From Pseudomonas wayambapalatensis (GTDB lineage: Bacteria; Pseudomonadota; Gammaproteobacteria; Pseudomonadales; Pseudomonadaceae): a stretch of DNA of 64,000 nucleotides. Positions 18,398-27,261 of the stretch are shown here, one piece after another (position 1 is the stretch's first letter; each line of letters starts with the position of its first letter). The position numbers and the translations under genes were made by a program. Location of the stretch: contig CP077096.1 of assembly GCA_014268975.2 (NCBI GenBank), positions 3,075,501-3,139,500 on the forward strand, read 5' to 3'. The notes under the pieces were generated by a model. That model had not been told where the DNA came from, made no database searches, and saw only the letters and a list, made by a program, of their open reading frames with translations.

Positions 18398-20356
18398 ATG
18401 AGCGAAGTACTGTGGCGCCCCAGCCCCGCACAGGTCCAGGCCAGCCGAATGGACCACTTCCGCCGACAGGTGAACCAGGACCTTGGCCTGCAGCTCGCCA
18501 ACTACGCAGACCTGCACCGCTGGAGCATCGAGCAGCGCGAAGCGTTCTGGCAGAGGCTCTGCAAGTGCTTCGAAGTGCGCTGGCACAATCTGCCGTCGCA
18601 GGTGCTCAGCGAAGGCCCGCAGATGCCGGACGCACGCTGGTTCGCAGATGGCACGCTCAACTATGCCGAACACCTGTTGCGTCGACGCGACACGCACCCG
18701 GCGCTGATCGCCGTGCGCGAGGACGGTACACGTCAGGTGCTCACCCACCGGCAGCTCGCCGCCGAGGTCGCCGGCCTGCAACGCGCGTTCAAGGCCGCCG
18801 GCATCCAGCCAGGCGATCGTATCGCCGCGGTCATGCCCAACACCTGGCAAACCCTGGTGGCCATGCTCGCCAGCGCCAGCCTGGGGGCGATCTGGTCCAC
18901 CTCGTCCCCCGAGTTCGGGCTGCACGGCATCATCGACCGCTTTGGCCAGATCGCGCCGAAACTGCTGATCGTCTGCGCCGGCTATCACTATGCTGGCAAG
19001 GTGATCGACCAGGTCGAGAAGATCAATCAGGTCTGCGCCCGGTTACCAGCGCTGGAGCACCTGCTGGTCGTGCCCTACACCCGCGAGCAGACGCGCACCG
19101 ATGAGTTCGTCGCACCCAGGGTCAGCCTCTGGCAGGACTTCTACCAGGCCGGTGGCGAACCTGAGTTTGCTGCCCTGCCCTTCGACCACCCGCTGTACGT
19201 CCTCTATTCCAGCGGCACCACCGGCGTGCCCAAGTGCATCGTCCACGGAGCAGGAGGCGTACTGCTGCAGCATTTGAAGGAACACGGCCTGCACAACGAC
19301 CTGAAGGCCGACGACGTGCTGTTCTACTACACCACCTGTGGCTGGATGATGTGGAACTGGTTGGCCAGCGGCCTGGCGGTCGGTGCCACCCTGGTGCTGT
19401 ACGACGGCTCACCGCTGCACCCCGGCCCCGAGCGCCTGCTCGACCTGATCGACGCCGAAGGCATCCAGGTGTTCGGCACCAGCGCCAAGTACCTGGCCAC
19501 GCTGGAACAGCAAGGCCTGGTGCCGATACGCAGCCACCGCCTCGACAGCCTGCGCCTGTTGCTGTCCACCGGTTCGCCGCTGTCGCCGCACAGCTACGAC
19601 TACGTCTACCGTCAGATCAAGCGCGATGTGCGCCTGGTGTCGATGTCCGGCGGTACCGACATCGTCTCATGCTTCGTGCTGGGTAACCCGACCCTGCCAA
19701 TACGGCGCGGGGAAATGCAATGCCGGGGCCTGGGCATGGCCGTGCAGGTGTGGAACGAACAACGCCAGGCGGTGGTGGGCGAGAAAGGCGAGCTGGTCTG
19801 TACCCGCCATTTTCCGTCGATGCCGCTGGGTTTCTGGGGCGATACCGACGGCAGTCGTTATCACGAGGCTTACTTCAGCCTGTTTCCCGGCGTCTGGGCA
19901 CAGGGTGACTATGCCGAAGAAACCAGCAGCGGCGGCCTGGTGATCCACGGTCGCTCCGACGCGGTGCTCAACCCCGGCGGCGTGCGCATCGGTACGGCGG
20001 AGATCTATCGCCAGGTGGAGAAAGTCGAGGAGGTGCTCGAGAGCATCGCCATCGGCCAGGACTGGCAAGGCGACGTGCGTGTGGTGCTGTTCGTGCGTCT
20101 GCGTGAGGGCCTGCAACTGGACGACGCCCTGTGTCAGCGCATCCGCCAGGTGATCCGCCAATACACCACACCGCGCCATGTGCCAGCGGTGATTGCCCAG
20201 GTGCCAGACATCCCGCGCACCGTCAGCGGCAAGCTGGTGGAGCTGGCGGTGCGCAACGTGGTGCACGGGCTGGCGGTGAAGAACACCGATGCCCTGGCCA
20301 ACCCCGAGGCGCTGGCGTATTTCCGTGACCGCGCCGAGCTGCGCGATCAGGCATAA
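18398..20356 (+). CDS. Acetoacetyl-CoA synthetase
   Basis: A 652-residue acyl-adenylate-forming enzyme that activates acetoacetate with ATP and CoA. Motifs are VLYSSGTTGVPKCIVHGAGG (P-loop-like A3), the family marker TTCGWMMWNWL, MSGGTDIVSCF, and the C-terminal PRTVSGKLVELAVRN with the acyl-transfer lysine. The length and the SGGTDI and CGWMMWNW phrases separate it from acetyl-CoA synthetase. ATG 18398 follows the ribosome site GAGGAGG at about 18386-18392. It lies 56 bp after hbdH and probably in the same operon, completing ketone-body use. Confidence 0.93.
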   Translation: MSEVLWRPSPAQVQASRMDHFRRQVNQDLGLQLANYADLHRWSIEQREAFWQRLCKCFEVRWHNLPSQVLSEGPQMPDARWFADGTLNYAEHLLRRRDTHPALIAVREDGTRQVLTHRQLAAEVAGLQRAFKAAGIQPGDRIAAVMPNTWQTLVAMLASASLGAIWSTSSPEFGLHGIIDRFGQIAPKLLIVCAGYHYAGKVIDQVEKINQVCARLPALEHLLVVPYTREQTRTDEFVAPRVSLWQDFYQAGGEPEFAALPFDHPLYVLYSSGTTGVPKCIVHGAGGVLLQHLKEHGLHNDLKADDVLFYYTTCGWMMWNWLASGLAVGATLVLYDGSPLHPGPERLLDLIDAEGIQVFGTSAKYLATLEQQGLVPIRSHRLDSLRLLLSTGSPLSPHSYDYVYRQIKRDVRLVSMSGGTDIVSCFVLGNPTLPIRRGEMQCRGLGMAVQVWNEQRQAVVGEKGELVCTRHFPSMPLGFWGDTDGSRYHEAYFSLFPGVWAQGDYAEETSSGGLVIHGRSDAVLNPGGVRIGTAEIYRQVEKVEEVLESIAIGQDWQGDVRVVLFVRLREGLQLDDALCQRIRQVIRQYTTPRHVPAVIAQVPDIPRTVSGKLVELAVRNVVHGLAVKNTDALANPEALAYFRDRAELRDQA

Positions 20357-20390
20357 TGGCGCCCTTTTTTGCCCGAAGCACAGGTGTCCC

Positions 20391-20666
20391 ATGAAAGCAC
20401 AAGCGCGCCATATCCTGGTCAAGACCGCCGATGAGGCCGAACAACTCAAGCAACGCCTGGCCAAGGGCGAGGCGTTCGACGTGCTGGCGAAGAAGTTCTC
20501 GACCTGTCCATCGGGCAAGCGCGGTGGCGACCTGGGCGAGGTACGTCCTGGCCAGCTGGTCGGGGCCATCGACCAGGTGATCTTCAAGAAGGCCCTGCGC
20601 GTGGTGCATGGGCCGATCAAGACCAAGTTCGGTTATCACCTGGTGCAGGTGTTCTACCGCGACTGA
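20391..20666 (+). CDS. Second small parvulin peptidyl-prolyl isomerase
   Basis: A 91-residue single-domain parvulin (QARHILVKT, FDVLAKKFSTCPSGKRGGDLGEVRPGQLV, and GPIKTKFGYHLVQV at the end). No signal peptide, so cytoplasmic. It starts with ATG 20391, just 34 bases after the acetoacetyl-CoA synthetase stop; a TAATGGCGCCCTTTTTT stretch (20355-20370) lies in the gap. It is a diverged relative of the parvulin at 13189-13470, more basic in its middle part. It converges with hisN, with only 3 bases between the stops. Confidence 0.9.
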   Translation: MKAQARHILVKTADEAEQLKQRLAKGEAFDVLAKKFSTCPSGKRGGDLGEVRPGQLVGAIDQVIFKKALRVVHGPIKTKFGYHLVQVFYRD

Positions 20667-20669
20667 GCG

Positions 20670-21461
20670 TTACATCGCTGCGCGCAACATCTCCACGACC
20701 TGTGTATGAAGCGCTGGATCGCCGCAGGCCACGATGCAGCCACCGTTCTGCGCCGAGCTGCCATCCCACGCCGTGATCACACCGCCCGCCCCTTCGATGA
20801 TCGGCATCAGTGCCTGCACGTCGTAGGGTTGCAGGCTCGCCTCGACGATCACATCGACAAACCCCGACGCCAGCATGCAATAGGCGTAGCAGTCGCCCCC
20901 ATAACGCATCAGTCGCGCCCGCCCCGCCACGTGCTCGAATGCCGCCTTGCGCGCCGGAGTGTCGAACATGTCCGGCGTGGTGCACATCAGCGTGGCCGCC
21001 TCGAGCGCCCCACAGGCGCGGGTTTTCAGCGGTGTACCGCTACGCCAGGCGCCCTCGGGCGTGCCGACGAAACGCTCGCCGGTAAAGGGCTGGTTCATCA
21101 CCCCCACCACCGGCTGCTCGCCATCGTTCAGGGCAATCAGCGTGCCCCACAGCGGCAGGCCGGTGATGAAGGCGCGGGTGCCATCGATCGGGTCCAGCAC
21201 CCAGGTCAACGGGCTGCTGCCCTGTGCCACGCCCTGCTCCTCGCCCAGGATGCCATGCGCCGGATACCGCGCCTGGATCAGCGCACGCATGGCGTCTTCG
21301 GCGGCCTTGTCAGCCTCGGTCACCGGATCGTACAGGCGCCCGCCTTTGTCCTCGACCTCCAGGCTCGCGCGAAAATACGGCTGGATCGCCAAGGCAGCGG
21401 CATCGGCCAATTGCTCGGCAAAAGCACGGAATTCTGTGATCTGCTCAGCGTTCAGGGACAT
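20670..21461 (-). CDS. hisN: Histidinol-phosphatase, inositol-monophosphatase family (HisN)
   Basis: A 263-residue Mg-dependent phosphatase. The metal-binding motifs are present: DPVTEADKAAED, the Glu pair in ILGEEQG, WVLDPIDGTRAFITGLP (DPIDGT) and, near the C-terminus, LQPYDVQALMPIIEGAGG. The GTRAFITGLPLWGTLIAL wording and the length favour the histidinol-phosphatase (HisN) branch over inositol monophosphatase or CysQ. ATG at 21461 gives the usual N-terminus MSLNAEQITEF; the longer frame starting at 21542 lacks family similarity. Convergent with the parvulin and divergent from the LuxR gene. Confidence 0.85.
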   Translation of the reverse strand: MSLNAEQITEFRAFAEQLADAAALAIQPYFRASLEVEDKGGRLYDPVTEADKAAEDAMRALIQARYPAHGILGEEQGVAQGSSPLTWVLDPIDGTRAFITGLPLWGTLIALNDGEQPVVGVMNQPFTGERFVGTPEGAWRSGTPLKTRACGALEAATLMCTTPDMFDTPARKAAFEHVAGRARLMRYGGDCYAYCMLASGFVDVIVEASLQPYDVQALMPIIEGAGGVITAWDGSSAQNGGCIVACGDPALHTQVVEMLRAAM

Positions 21462-21655
21462 GGGGCGGGCCTCGTAGGAAAAAGGCGGCCATGATACCCC
21501 AGCCCAGCGGCGCAGGCGCACAAGCACCTCACTTTCGGGCATGGGGTTATGACCATTTCATCAAGCGGGAGCTGAATCGTTGTACTAGGATAGCAAGCAG
21601 TCGCGCCCAAATAATGGCCAAAAGCCATATCGCGACTTTCGGATTACCGCTACTC

Positions 21656-22324
21656 ATGGACGATACGATGAATTTTCACCTGCTCTTTCCGCAGATCGGC
21701 AAAGTCATAGCCAGCACCGGCAGCCGTCAATTCCCGCGCCTGCTGCATGACCTGATCCAGACTCACCTGAGCATCGATGCTACGCATATCCGCCAGGTGC
21801 GCCTGGCCTCACCCGGTTTGCACGACAGCACCACCCTGCTCAGTGAAACCGTGTTCAGCACCGGCGAACCCGCCTGCGACGAGCTTCTGGACCCAGCCCG
21901 TCTGCATCTGGTGCGCCGCACTGCCGATTATCACTACGAATTGCACGTCCTGCGCGCTGATCGCGCCAGCTTCTCGCCGCGCGAGCGCGACTGCCTGCAG
22001 GATATCTCGCCGCTGCTGCTGCCCATGTTGCAAAAGCACCTGGATGCCTTGCAGCCCAGCATCAGCGAACGACAGAGCGATAGCCTGCAGGAGCGTTTCC
22101 GCGAGCGCCTGGGCCAGACTGGCCTTGCACTGTCAGAACGGGAAATGCAGGTCTGCCTGGGCCTGCTGGCCGGTCACACTGCACCGCAGCAGGCCGAACG
22201 CCTGCAGTTGAAGGTCAATACGGTGGAAAGCTACCTGCGTCGCGCGGCGATCAAGCTGGGGATCAGCGGGCGGCATTCGTTGATGCGCTGGATGTATGGC
22301 GCCCATCCATCGATACCCCTCTAA
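21656..22324 (+). CDS. LuxR-type transcriptional regulator
   Basis: About 222 residues. The C-terminus is a LuxR/GerE helix-turn-helix: LSEREMQVCLGLLAGHTAPQ, then LKVNTVESYLRRAAIKLGI as the recognition helix. The N-terminal 150 residues show no receiver Asp pattern and no autoinducer-binding motif that I recognise. Starts at 21614, 21656 or 21668 are possible; no strong ribosome site decides. It is on the plus strand, divergent from hisN and followed by two delta-60-repeat genes. Lipopeptide loci of this class usually have LuxR-type regulators of this size flanking them, one of them beyond macB. This gene is the nearest candidate but lies about 3 kb beyond the end of macB, so a role in lipopeptide control is only a hypothesis. 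Confidence 0.75.
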   Translation: MDDTMNFHLLFPQIGKVIASTGSRQFPRLLHDLIQTHLSIDATHIRQVRLASPGLHDSTTLLSETVFSTGEPACDELLDPARLHLVRRTADYHYELHVLRADRASFSPRERDCLQDISPLLLPMLQKHLDALQPSISERQSDSLQERFRERLGQTGLALSEREMQVCLGLLAGHTAPQQAERLQLKVNTVESYLRRAAIKLGISGRHSLMRWMYGAHPSIPL

Positions 22325-22456
22325 GCCATCCGCAGCCGGGGTATTCAATCCCCGCCGCCGATGTGGCGCAGTACCCCACCTATCATTTTTGCCAGTTGGA
22401 GTGCCACATCGACTGCGTTAGTTTCTAGCCACCCTCACACGGTGGAGCTCATCAGC

Positions 22457-23788
22457 ATGTCTGTGCAGTCTTCCGGCACGCCTGACCACGCCTACGGCAC
22501 GCAAGGAGTGGCCAATGTTCCGCCCGAGCCTCCCTACAACCCGGACATGGCCTCTCTCCAGGTCGGGCCATCAACCCTCGACGCCAAGGGGAGGCTGGTG
22601 GTATTCGGCCGTAACCCCGCAGACTCCAGCCCAGGATTGCTCACCCGGCTCAACGCCGATGGCCACTGGGACGAAAGCATCGGCCATGTGGTCGTAGACG
22701 CTGCGAATCTGCCCGATGAGGCACTGGACTTCAAAGGGCTTGTCGGCGCCACGATCAATGGCCAGCAGACCTATTTCGCCGTTGGCGTGCCCACCTATTT
22801 CGATGCCGAATTCGAACGCTATCTGAACTTCGTCGGTATCAGCCGTTTTGATGAAAGCTTCCAACCGGTAACGTCTTTTGGCGATAACGGTCATGCTTTA
22901 CCAGAACCGGGCGAAGGTTGGCAGAAGGGTGACGTAGGTGACCCCAAAAAGCATCGGATCAAGCGCTCGACGAAAGCGCTTCTGTCGTCCGAGGAGCGCC
23001 CACCGGTATTAGCGAACGGCTTGTTGCGAGCCATCTTCCCCTACACCCTCGGCGACGGGAACGACGAGCACACTGAAAGCTGGTTGGCGGTCTTCAACCC
23101 CGTGACTGGCGAGCTGGCACCTGAGCTCGGCGAGGCGCGTGATCTCGGCATGTTGCCACTGACCGACAAGGCTGGTTTTTCGTTGCGGGTCTTGCGTGCG
23201 CACTTCTTCGCCGACGGTAGTTTCCTGGTGCTAGCAGAGAACGCCACCAAGCGAGTCATCGTGAGGCGTTACGACCGACACGCCATCGCCGATGAACGCT
23301 TCAATGATGACCAGGGTCAGCGGGAACTGTTCGCCTTTGAAGCAAGCATGCGCCTCGGCATGTTCGCAAGGAACGGTCGGATCGCTGTGTCCCGGGGCGT
23401 GGAGTTCCAGCTCCAACAACCCACGACAGTGTTCGTACTGACCGAGTCCGGTACGAACGACACGACCTTCAATAGCGGCCACCCCCTGATGCTCGGCAGC
23501 GACGGCCATGGCCTGGCCCTGGGCGAGCTTCACATCGATGATCAGGGTCGCATTTTGCTCGGTGGCGCCCTGCTCACCGCCATCAACGTCGGCCGTTTGC
23601 ATGTGTATCGCCTGACACGGTCGGGAGAGTTCGACAGCGCCTTCGGCAACGAGGGCCTCTTTGACGGTGGCCCTGACTACAGGACGGCGAACAAGGTGTT
23701 GGCCAGTGGGCACGGCATACACATCCTGACGCTGTTCCCTACCAGCGGCCCGTACTTCTTGGAAAGGGTGCTCAAGCTGCACGACTGA
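22457..23788 (+). CDS. Delta-60-repeat (beta-propeller-like) protein of unknown function, copy 1
   Basis: 443 residues, no clear signal peptide or membrane segment. Several degenerate repeats of about 60-100 residues are visible, each centred on an Asp-x-x-(Phe/Tyr)-Gly/Asn turn followed by a glycine: DHAYGTQGV, DESFQPVTSFGDNG, NDTTFNSGHP and FDSAFGNEGLF. Between them are strands such as RLVVFG and RILLGGALL. This is the delta-60 repeat pattern seen in predicted beta-propellers. ATG 22457 is chosen since the family-like repeats begin at once. The next gene is a diverged paralogue in the same direction. The neighbouring LuxR gene upstream may control both. Function unknown. Confidence 0.7.
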   Translation: MSVQSSGTPDHAYGTQGVANVPPEPPYNPDMASLQVGPSTLDAKGRLVVFGRNPADSSPGLLTRLNADGHWDESIGHVVVDAANLPDEALDFKGLVGATINGQQTYFAVGVPTYFDAEFERYLNFVGISRFDESFQPVTSFGDNGHALPEPGEGWQKGDVGDPKKHRIKRSTKALLSSEERPPVLANGLLRAIFPYTLGDGNDEHTESWLAVFNPVTGELAPELGEARDLGMLPLTDKAGFSLRVLRAHFFADGSFLVLAENATKRVIVRRYDRHAIADERFNDDQGQRELFAFEASMRLGMFARNGRIAVSRGVEFQLQQPTTVFVLTESGTNDTTFNSGHPLMLGSDGHGLALGELHIDDQGRILLGGALLTAINVGRLHVYRLTRSGEFDSAFGNEGLFDGGPDYRTANKVLASGHGIHILTLFPTSGPYFLERVLKLHD

Positions 23789-23876
23789 CCGGCTTCTGCA
23801 GCACCCTGCGTACCGCAGACTCTTGCCAGTACCGTGAATAGTTCCTACCACTTACCAGCCAACGAGAGTAAGCCTC

Positions 23877-25196
23877 ATGAAAACGACAGATAATACCGGC
23901 GATAAAGCAGGGCAACTGGACCCGAATTTCGGAGTTGGGGGCATCGTGGAGTTGCGTCCACTCGATGAGGACCGCGGTTTTGAAATCATCGACTCTGCGG
24001 GCCTGCAAGATGGCGGGAGCGTGCATGTTATCCAGACTCACGAGAAGAAAGAGAACTACCTGGCCAGCTTCGATCAAGACGGCAAACGGACCCATCTGGA
24101 ACACGTCATCCTGCCCGATGAAAACCAACAGAATACCAACTATTTCTTCCGACTCAAATACAACCAACTCGACCGGATAGCCTGTTACGTGCCGGATATA
24201 CGCTGGCCATCCGAAGAGCACGATCCCATCGTCCACACTTCAGCCGTTGGTTGTTTCGAGACAAATCTGAAACCGCAGGAAGGATTCGGCGAAAATGGTA
24301 TTGCGACAATCAAACCAGCAGACTTGGCCAAGAACAGCCCCGATGGCCGCGCGCCGCGCAAGTCTGAAGCGCCCGCCGCCGGACATACCGAAACACCAGA
24401 AAAACACGTCTACGATGTGAACAGTGGAGAGGCCCAACTCATCAATGGCGCGCTGTGGTCAGTATCCAGTAGCTACCACGAGTATGAGGATCCACCGTTC
24501 AAAAGTTGGATTTCCAAATTTGCTCAAGACACAGGGAAGCTGCTGTCGGTTCTCCCGCTGCAGCCCCTGGAAGGCAAGCCATGGGAGCCGGTCGATGTCC
24601 ATTTCTTCGAGGGCGGTGGATTTATCATGCTGGCCTACAGAGAACAACAGGCTTACCTGACGAAGTTCACCGACTCGGGAATGCTCGACAAGACATTCAA
24701 CGATTCCGGCTACGTTGAAATGCCGGGTCTTGCTTATAAAAATAGCTGCATGCACGTACATCAAGAGCGAATCCTGATCGCTTCTATGGACCCATTAACA
24801 CACACAAAAAAGAATGACCACCAATCTGAGCCGCTGCTGAAGTTGGACGCTTACCTCTTGTCAGGAGAACGTGACAGTACATTCACGAGTAGGAACGATG
24901 CGGTAAAAAACGCGGTGTATATTTCCTCACCACATATCGCCGTCGATGCGAAGAACCGTATCCTCGTCGGTTTGACCGGTGACATGCAGCTCGGTACATC
25001 CCCTGACCCCCTCGTGGCGATGATCTATCGATTCAGTTGGGCGGGCAACGCGGACCTGACGTTTAACGGTGACGGCAGGTTCGTACTTTCGGGTGTGGTG
25101 GCATTCAAGCACATGTTTTTGAACGGCAATGAAATCCGTGGGGTAGGCAACGTGTTTTCGAGCAAGGAACCAATAATGTTCAAAGTCCTCGATTAA
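23877..25196 (+). CDS. Delta-60-repeat (beta-propeller-like) protein of unknown function, copy 2
   Basis: 439 residues, paralogous in plan to the gene before it (89 bases upstream). Repeats: GQLDPNFGVGGIVEL at the start, KPQEGFGENGIATI, GMLDKTFNDSGYVEM, ERDSTFTSRNDAV and ADLTFNGDGRFVL. It is more hydrophilic and visibly richer in A and T than the flanking DNA (for example 24030-24330 and 24720-24950), which suggests later acquisition or relaxed codon use. No signal peptide. It converges with macB, with a hairpin between the stops. Function unknown; the tandem pair may form a two-protein structure or be toxin-like cargo, but nothing in the sequence proves either. Confidence 0.7.
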   Translation: MKTTDNTGDKAGQLDPNFGVGGIVELRPLDEDRGFEIIDSAGLQDGGSVHVIQTHEKKENYLASFDQDGKRTHLEHVILPDENQQNTNYFFRLKYNQLDRIACYVPDIRWPSEEHDPIVHTSAVGCFETNLKPQEGFGENGIATIKPADLAKNSPDGRAPRKSEAPAAGHTETPEKHVYDVNSGEAQLINGALWSVSSSYHEYEDPPFKSWISKFAQDTGKLLSVLPLQPLEGKPWEPVDVHFFEGGGFIMLAYREQQAYLTKFTDSGMLDKTFNDSGYVEMPGLAYKNSCMHVHQERILIASMDPLTHTKKNDHQSEPLLKLDAYLLSGERDSTFTSRNDAVKNAVYISSPHIAVDAKNRILVGLTGDMQLGTSPDPLVAMIYRFSWAGNADLTFNGDGRFVLSGVVAFKHMFLNGNEIRGVGNVFSSKEPIMFKVLD

Positions 25197-25207
25197 CGCC
25201 CCATTGA

Positions 25208-25244
25208 ACGTGTCGCTGACCAAAGCCGTGCGTCAGCGACACGT
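25208..25244. terminator. Bidirectional hairpin between convergent genes
   Basis: A 13-bp perfect inverted repeat (ACGTGTCGCTGAC at 25208-25220, GTCAGCGACACGT at 25232-25244) in the 52-base gap between the stop of the second delta-60 gene and the stop of macB. No long U-run on either side, so termination may be partial. Confidence 0.65.
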
Positions 25245-25248
25245 CAGT

Positions 25249-27261
25249 TCAATCCCGCGCCAAGGCTTCGATCGGGTCCAGCCGTGCGGCGTTTCGTGCG
25301 GGCACAAACCCGAACACGATGCCGATCAACGTCGAACAGGCGAACGCGGTGGCAATCGAGGCGGGCGAGAACACCATCTCCCACTGTTTGACGAACAGTG
25401 TGAACAGGTAGCCAATCCCATAAGACAACGCGATCCCCACCAGCCCGCCGAACAGGCAGACCATCACCGCCTCCACCAGGAACTGCTGGCGAATGTCCGA
25501 CTGCCGGGCACCGACGGCCATGCGGATGCCGATCTCACGGGTACGTTCGGTGACCGACACCAGCATGATGTTCATCACCCCGATCCCCCCCACCACCAAT
25601 GAAATTACCGCGATCAACGACAGCAGCAGGGTCAGCGAACGGCTGGTTTTCTGCACCGTCTGCATGATGCTGTCGAGGTTGTTGGTGAAAAAGTCCTTGG
25701 TGCCGTGACGCTGCAGCATCAAGCTGTTGACCTCCTCTTCTACCCGCTTGCTGGGCATGCCGTCCTTGATTCGCACGCTGATGCTATCCAGGTGACGCTG
25801 CCCCAGCAGGCGCCCGGCTGCGGTCTCGTACGGCACCCATACGTTCAGCGCGTTGCTGGCGGCGAACAGGTTCTTGTTCTCGGTGGTCACGCCGATCACC
25901 GTGCACGGCAGATTGCCGATCAGGATCACCTGCCCGAGCGGATCGCCCCCCTCGCCGAACAGCCGCAAGCGCGTGTTGTGGTCGATCACCACCACTTGCG
26001 CCTGGCGCCGGGCATCGCTTTCGCTGAAGGCGATGCCAGCAGCCAGGTTGATGTTGCGCACCTGGAAGTAGCGTTCGCTGACGCCATTTAGCTGTACGTC
26101 CAGGTCCAGGTTGCGGTAGCGCACCAGCATGCTGCGGCCGATCACCGGCGTTGCACTGTCGACGTAATACAGTTGGTTGAGCGCAGTGACGTCGGCCAGC
26201 ACCAGGGTCTCGATGGCCTTGGCCCGGCTGTCACCGAAGTTGCTGCCTGAATAGATGTCGATGGTGTTGCTGCCGATCGCCTGAATATCCTTGAGCACGT
26301 AGCCTTTGGCGCCCTCGCCGATCGCCGAGATCGACACCACCGAGGTGATGCCGATGACGATCCCGAGCATGGTCAGCAACGTGCGCATGCGGTGTGAGAT
26401 CAATGCGATCCAGGCCATGTTGAACGCTTCACGGAACAAGCCCAGGCTGGCCACCAGGCGCCGTGGCGAACGGGCCTTGCGTTGCGGCTCGGGGATCGCC
26501 GCATCGGGCGTGGCCTGCGGCGAGTTGCGCTGATCGCTGACGATCTGCCCGTCGCTGACCTCGATGATGCGCTCGGCATGGGCTGCGACCTTGGGATCGT
26601 GGGTCACCAGGATCACGGTGTGCCCGGCTGCGTGCAGCTCCAGCAGGATGGCCATCACTTCCTTGCCGCTGGCCGTGTCGAGGGCGCCGGTAGGCTCGTC
26701 CGCGAGGATCACCTCGCCGCCGTTCATCAAGGCCCGGCAGATACTCACCCGCTGCTGCTGACCGCCCGACAGTTGGCTGGGGCGATGCGTCAGGTGCCCG
26801 GCCAGGCCCAGGCGCTTGAGCAGTTCCTGGGCCCGCTCGTGACGCTGCGCCTGGGGCGTACCGGCATACACCGCCGGGATCTCGACATTGCGCAGGGCGT
26901 CCAGATGCGGCAGCAGGTGATAACGCTGGAAGATGAAGCCGAAATGGTCACGGCGCAGCGCTGCCAGCGCCTCATCGTCCATGTCGCGGGTTTCCTGGCC
27001 ACCCACCTGATAGGAACCGGCGCTGGCATGATCCAGGCAGCCGAGGATATTCATCAGCGTCGACTTGCCCGAGCCCGAGGCGCCGATGATCGCCACCAGC
27101 TCGCCCGCGTTGATTTCCAGATCGATATGGCGCAGGGCAAGAAACTCGCGGTCTCCCGCCATGAAACTGCGGCTCACGCCCTCCAGGCGCAGCAGCGGCT
27201 GGCCGGTTTCGACGGCGGTGGTGCGCCGCGAGGCCAGCTCGACGTTCATGTTCATGCTCAT
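25249..27261 (-). CDS. macB: MacB-type ABC exporter (ATPase-permease fusion), lipopeptide efflux
   Basis: A 670-residue fusion. The N-terminal ATPase (about 20-250) has Walker A GASGSGKST, signature LSGGQQQRVSI and Walker B VILADEPTGALD. The C-terminal MacB domain follows: one membrane helix near the LLTMLGIVIGITSVVSISAIGEG segment, a large periplasmic part, then three helices ending with the FtsX-like region GGIGVMNIMLVSVTERTREIGIR and GFVPARNAARLDPIEAL. Its ATG overlaps the macA stop by 4 bp. MacA/MacB pairs downstream of the last NRPS gene export cyclic lipopeptides in Pseudomonas. The protein resembles E. coli MacB in wording more than the pyoverdine exporter subunit PvdT, though PvdT remains the alternative given the nearby pvd genes. 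Confidence 0.88.
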   Translation of the reverse strand: MSMNMNVELASRRTTAVETGQPLLRLEGVSRSFMAGDREFLALRHIDLEINAGELVAIIGASGSGKSTLMNILGCLDHASAGSYQVGGQETRDMDDEALAALRRDHFGFIFQRYHLLPHLDALRNVEIPAVYAGTPQAQRHERAQELLKRLGLAGHLTHRPSQLSGGQQQRVSICRALMNGGEVILADEPTGALDTASGKEVMAILLELHAAGHTVILVTHDPKVAAHAERIIEVSDGQIVSDQRNSPQATPDAAIPEPQRKARSPRRLVASLGLFREAFNMAWIALISHRMRTLLTMLGIVIGITSVVSISAIGEGAKGYVLKDIQAIGSNTIDIYSGSNFGDSRAKAIETLVLADVTALNQLYYVDSATPVIGRSMLVRYRNLDLDVQLNGVSERYFQVRNINLAAGIAFSESDARRQAQVVVIDHNTRLRLFGEGGDPLGQVILIGNLPCTVIGVTTENKNLFAASNALNVWVPYETAAGRLLGQRHLDSISVRIKDGMPSKRVEEEVNSLMLQRHGTKDFFTNNLDSIMQTVQKTSRSLTLLLSLIAVISLVVGGIGVMNIMLVSVTERTREIGIRMAVGARQSDIRQQFLVEAVMVCLFGGLVGIALSYGIGYLFTLFVKQWEMVFSPASIATAFACSTLIGIVFGFVPARNAARLDPIEALARD

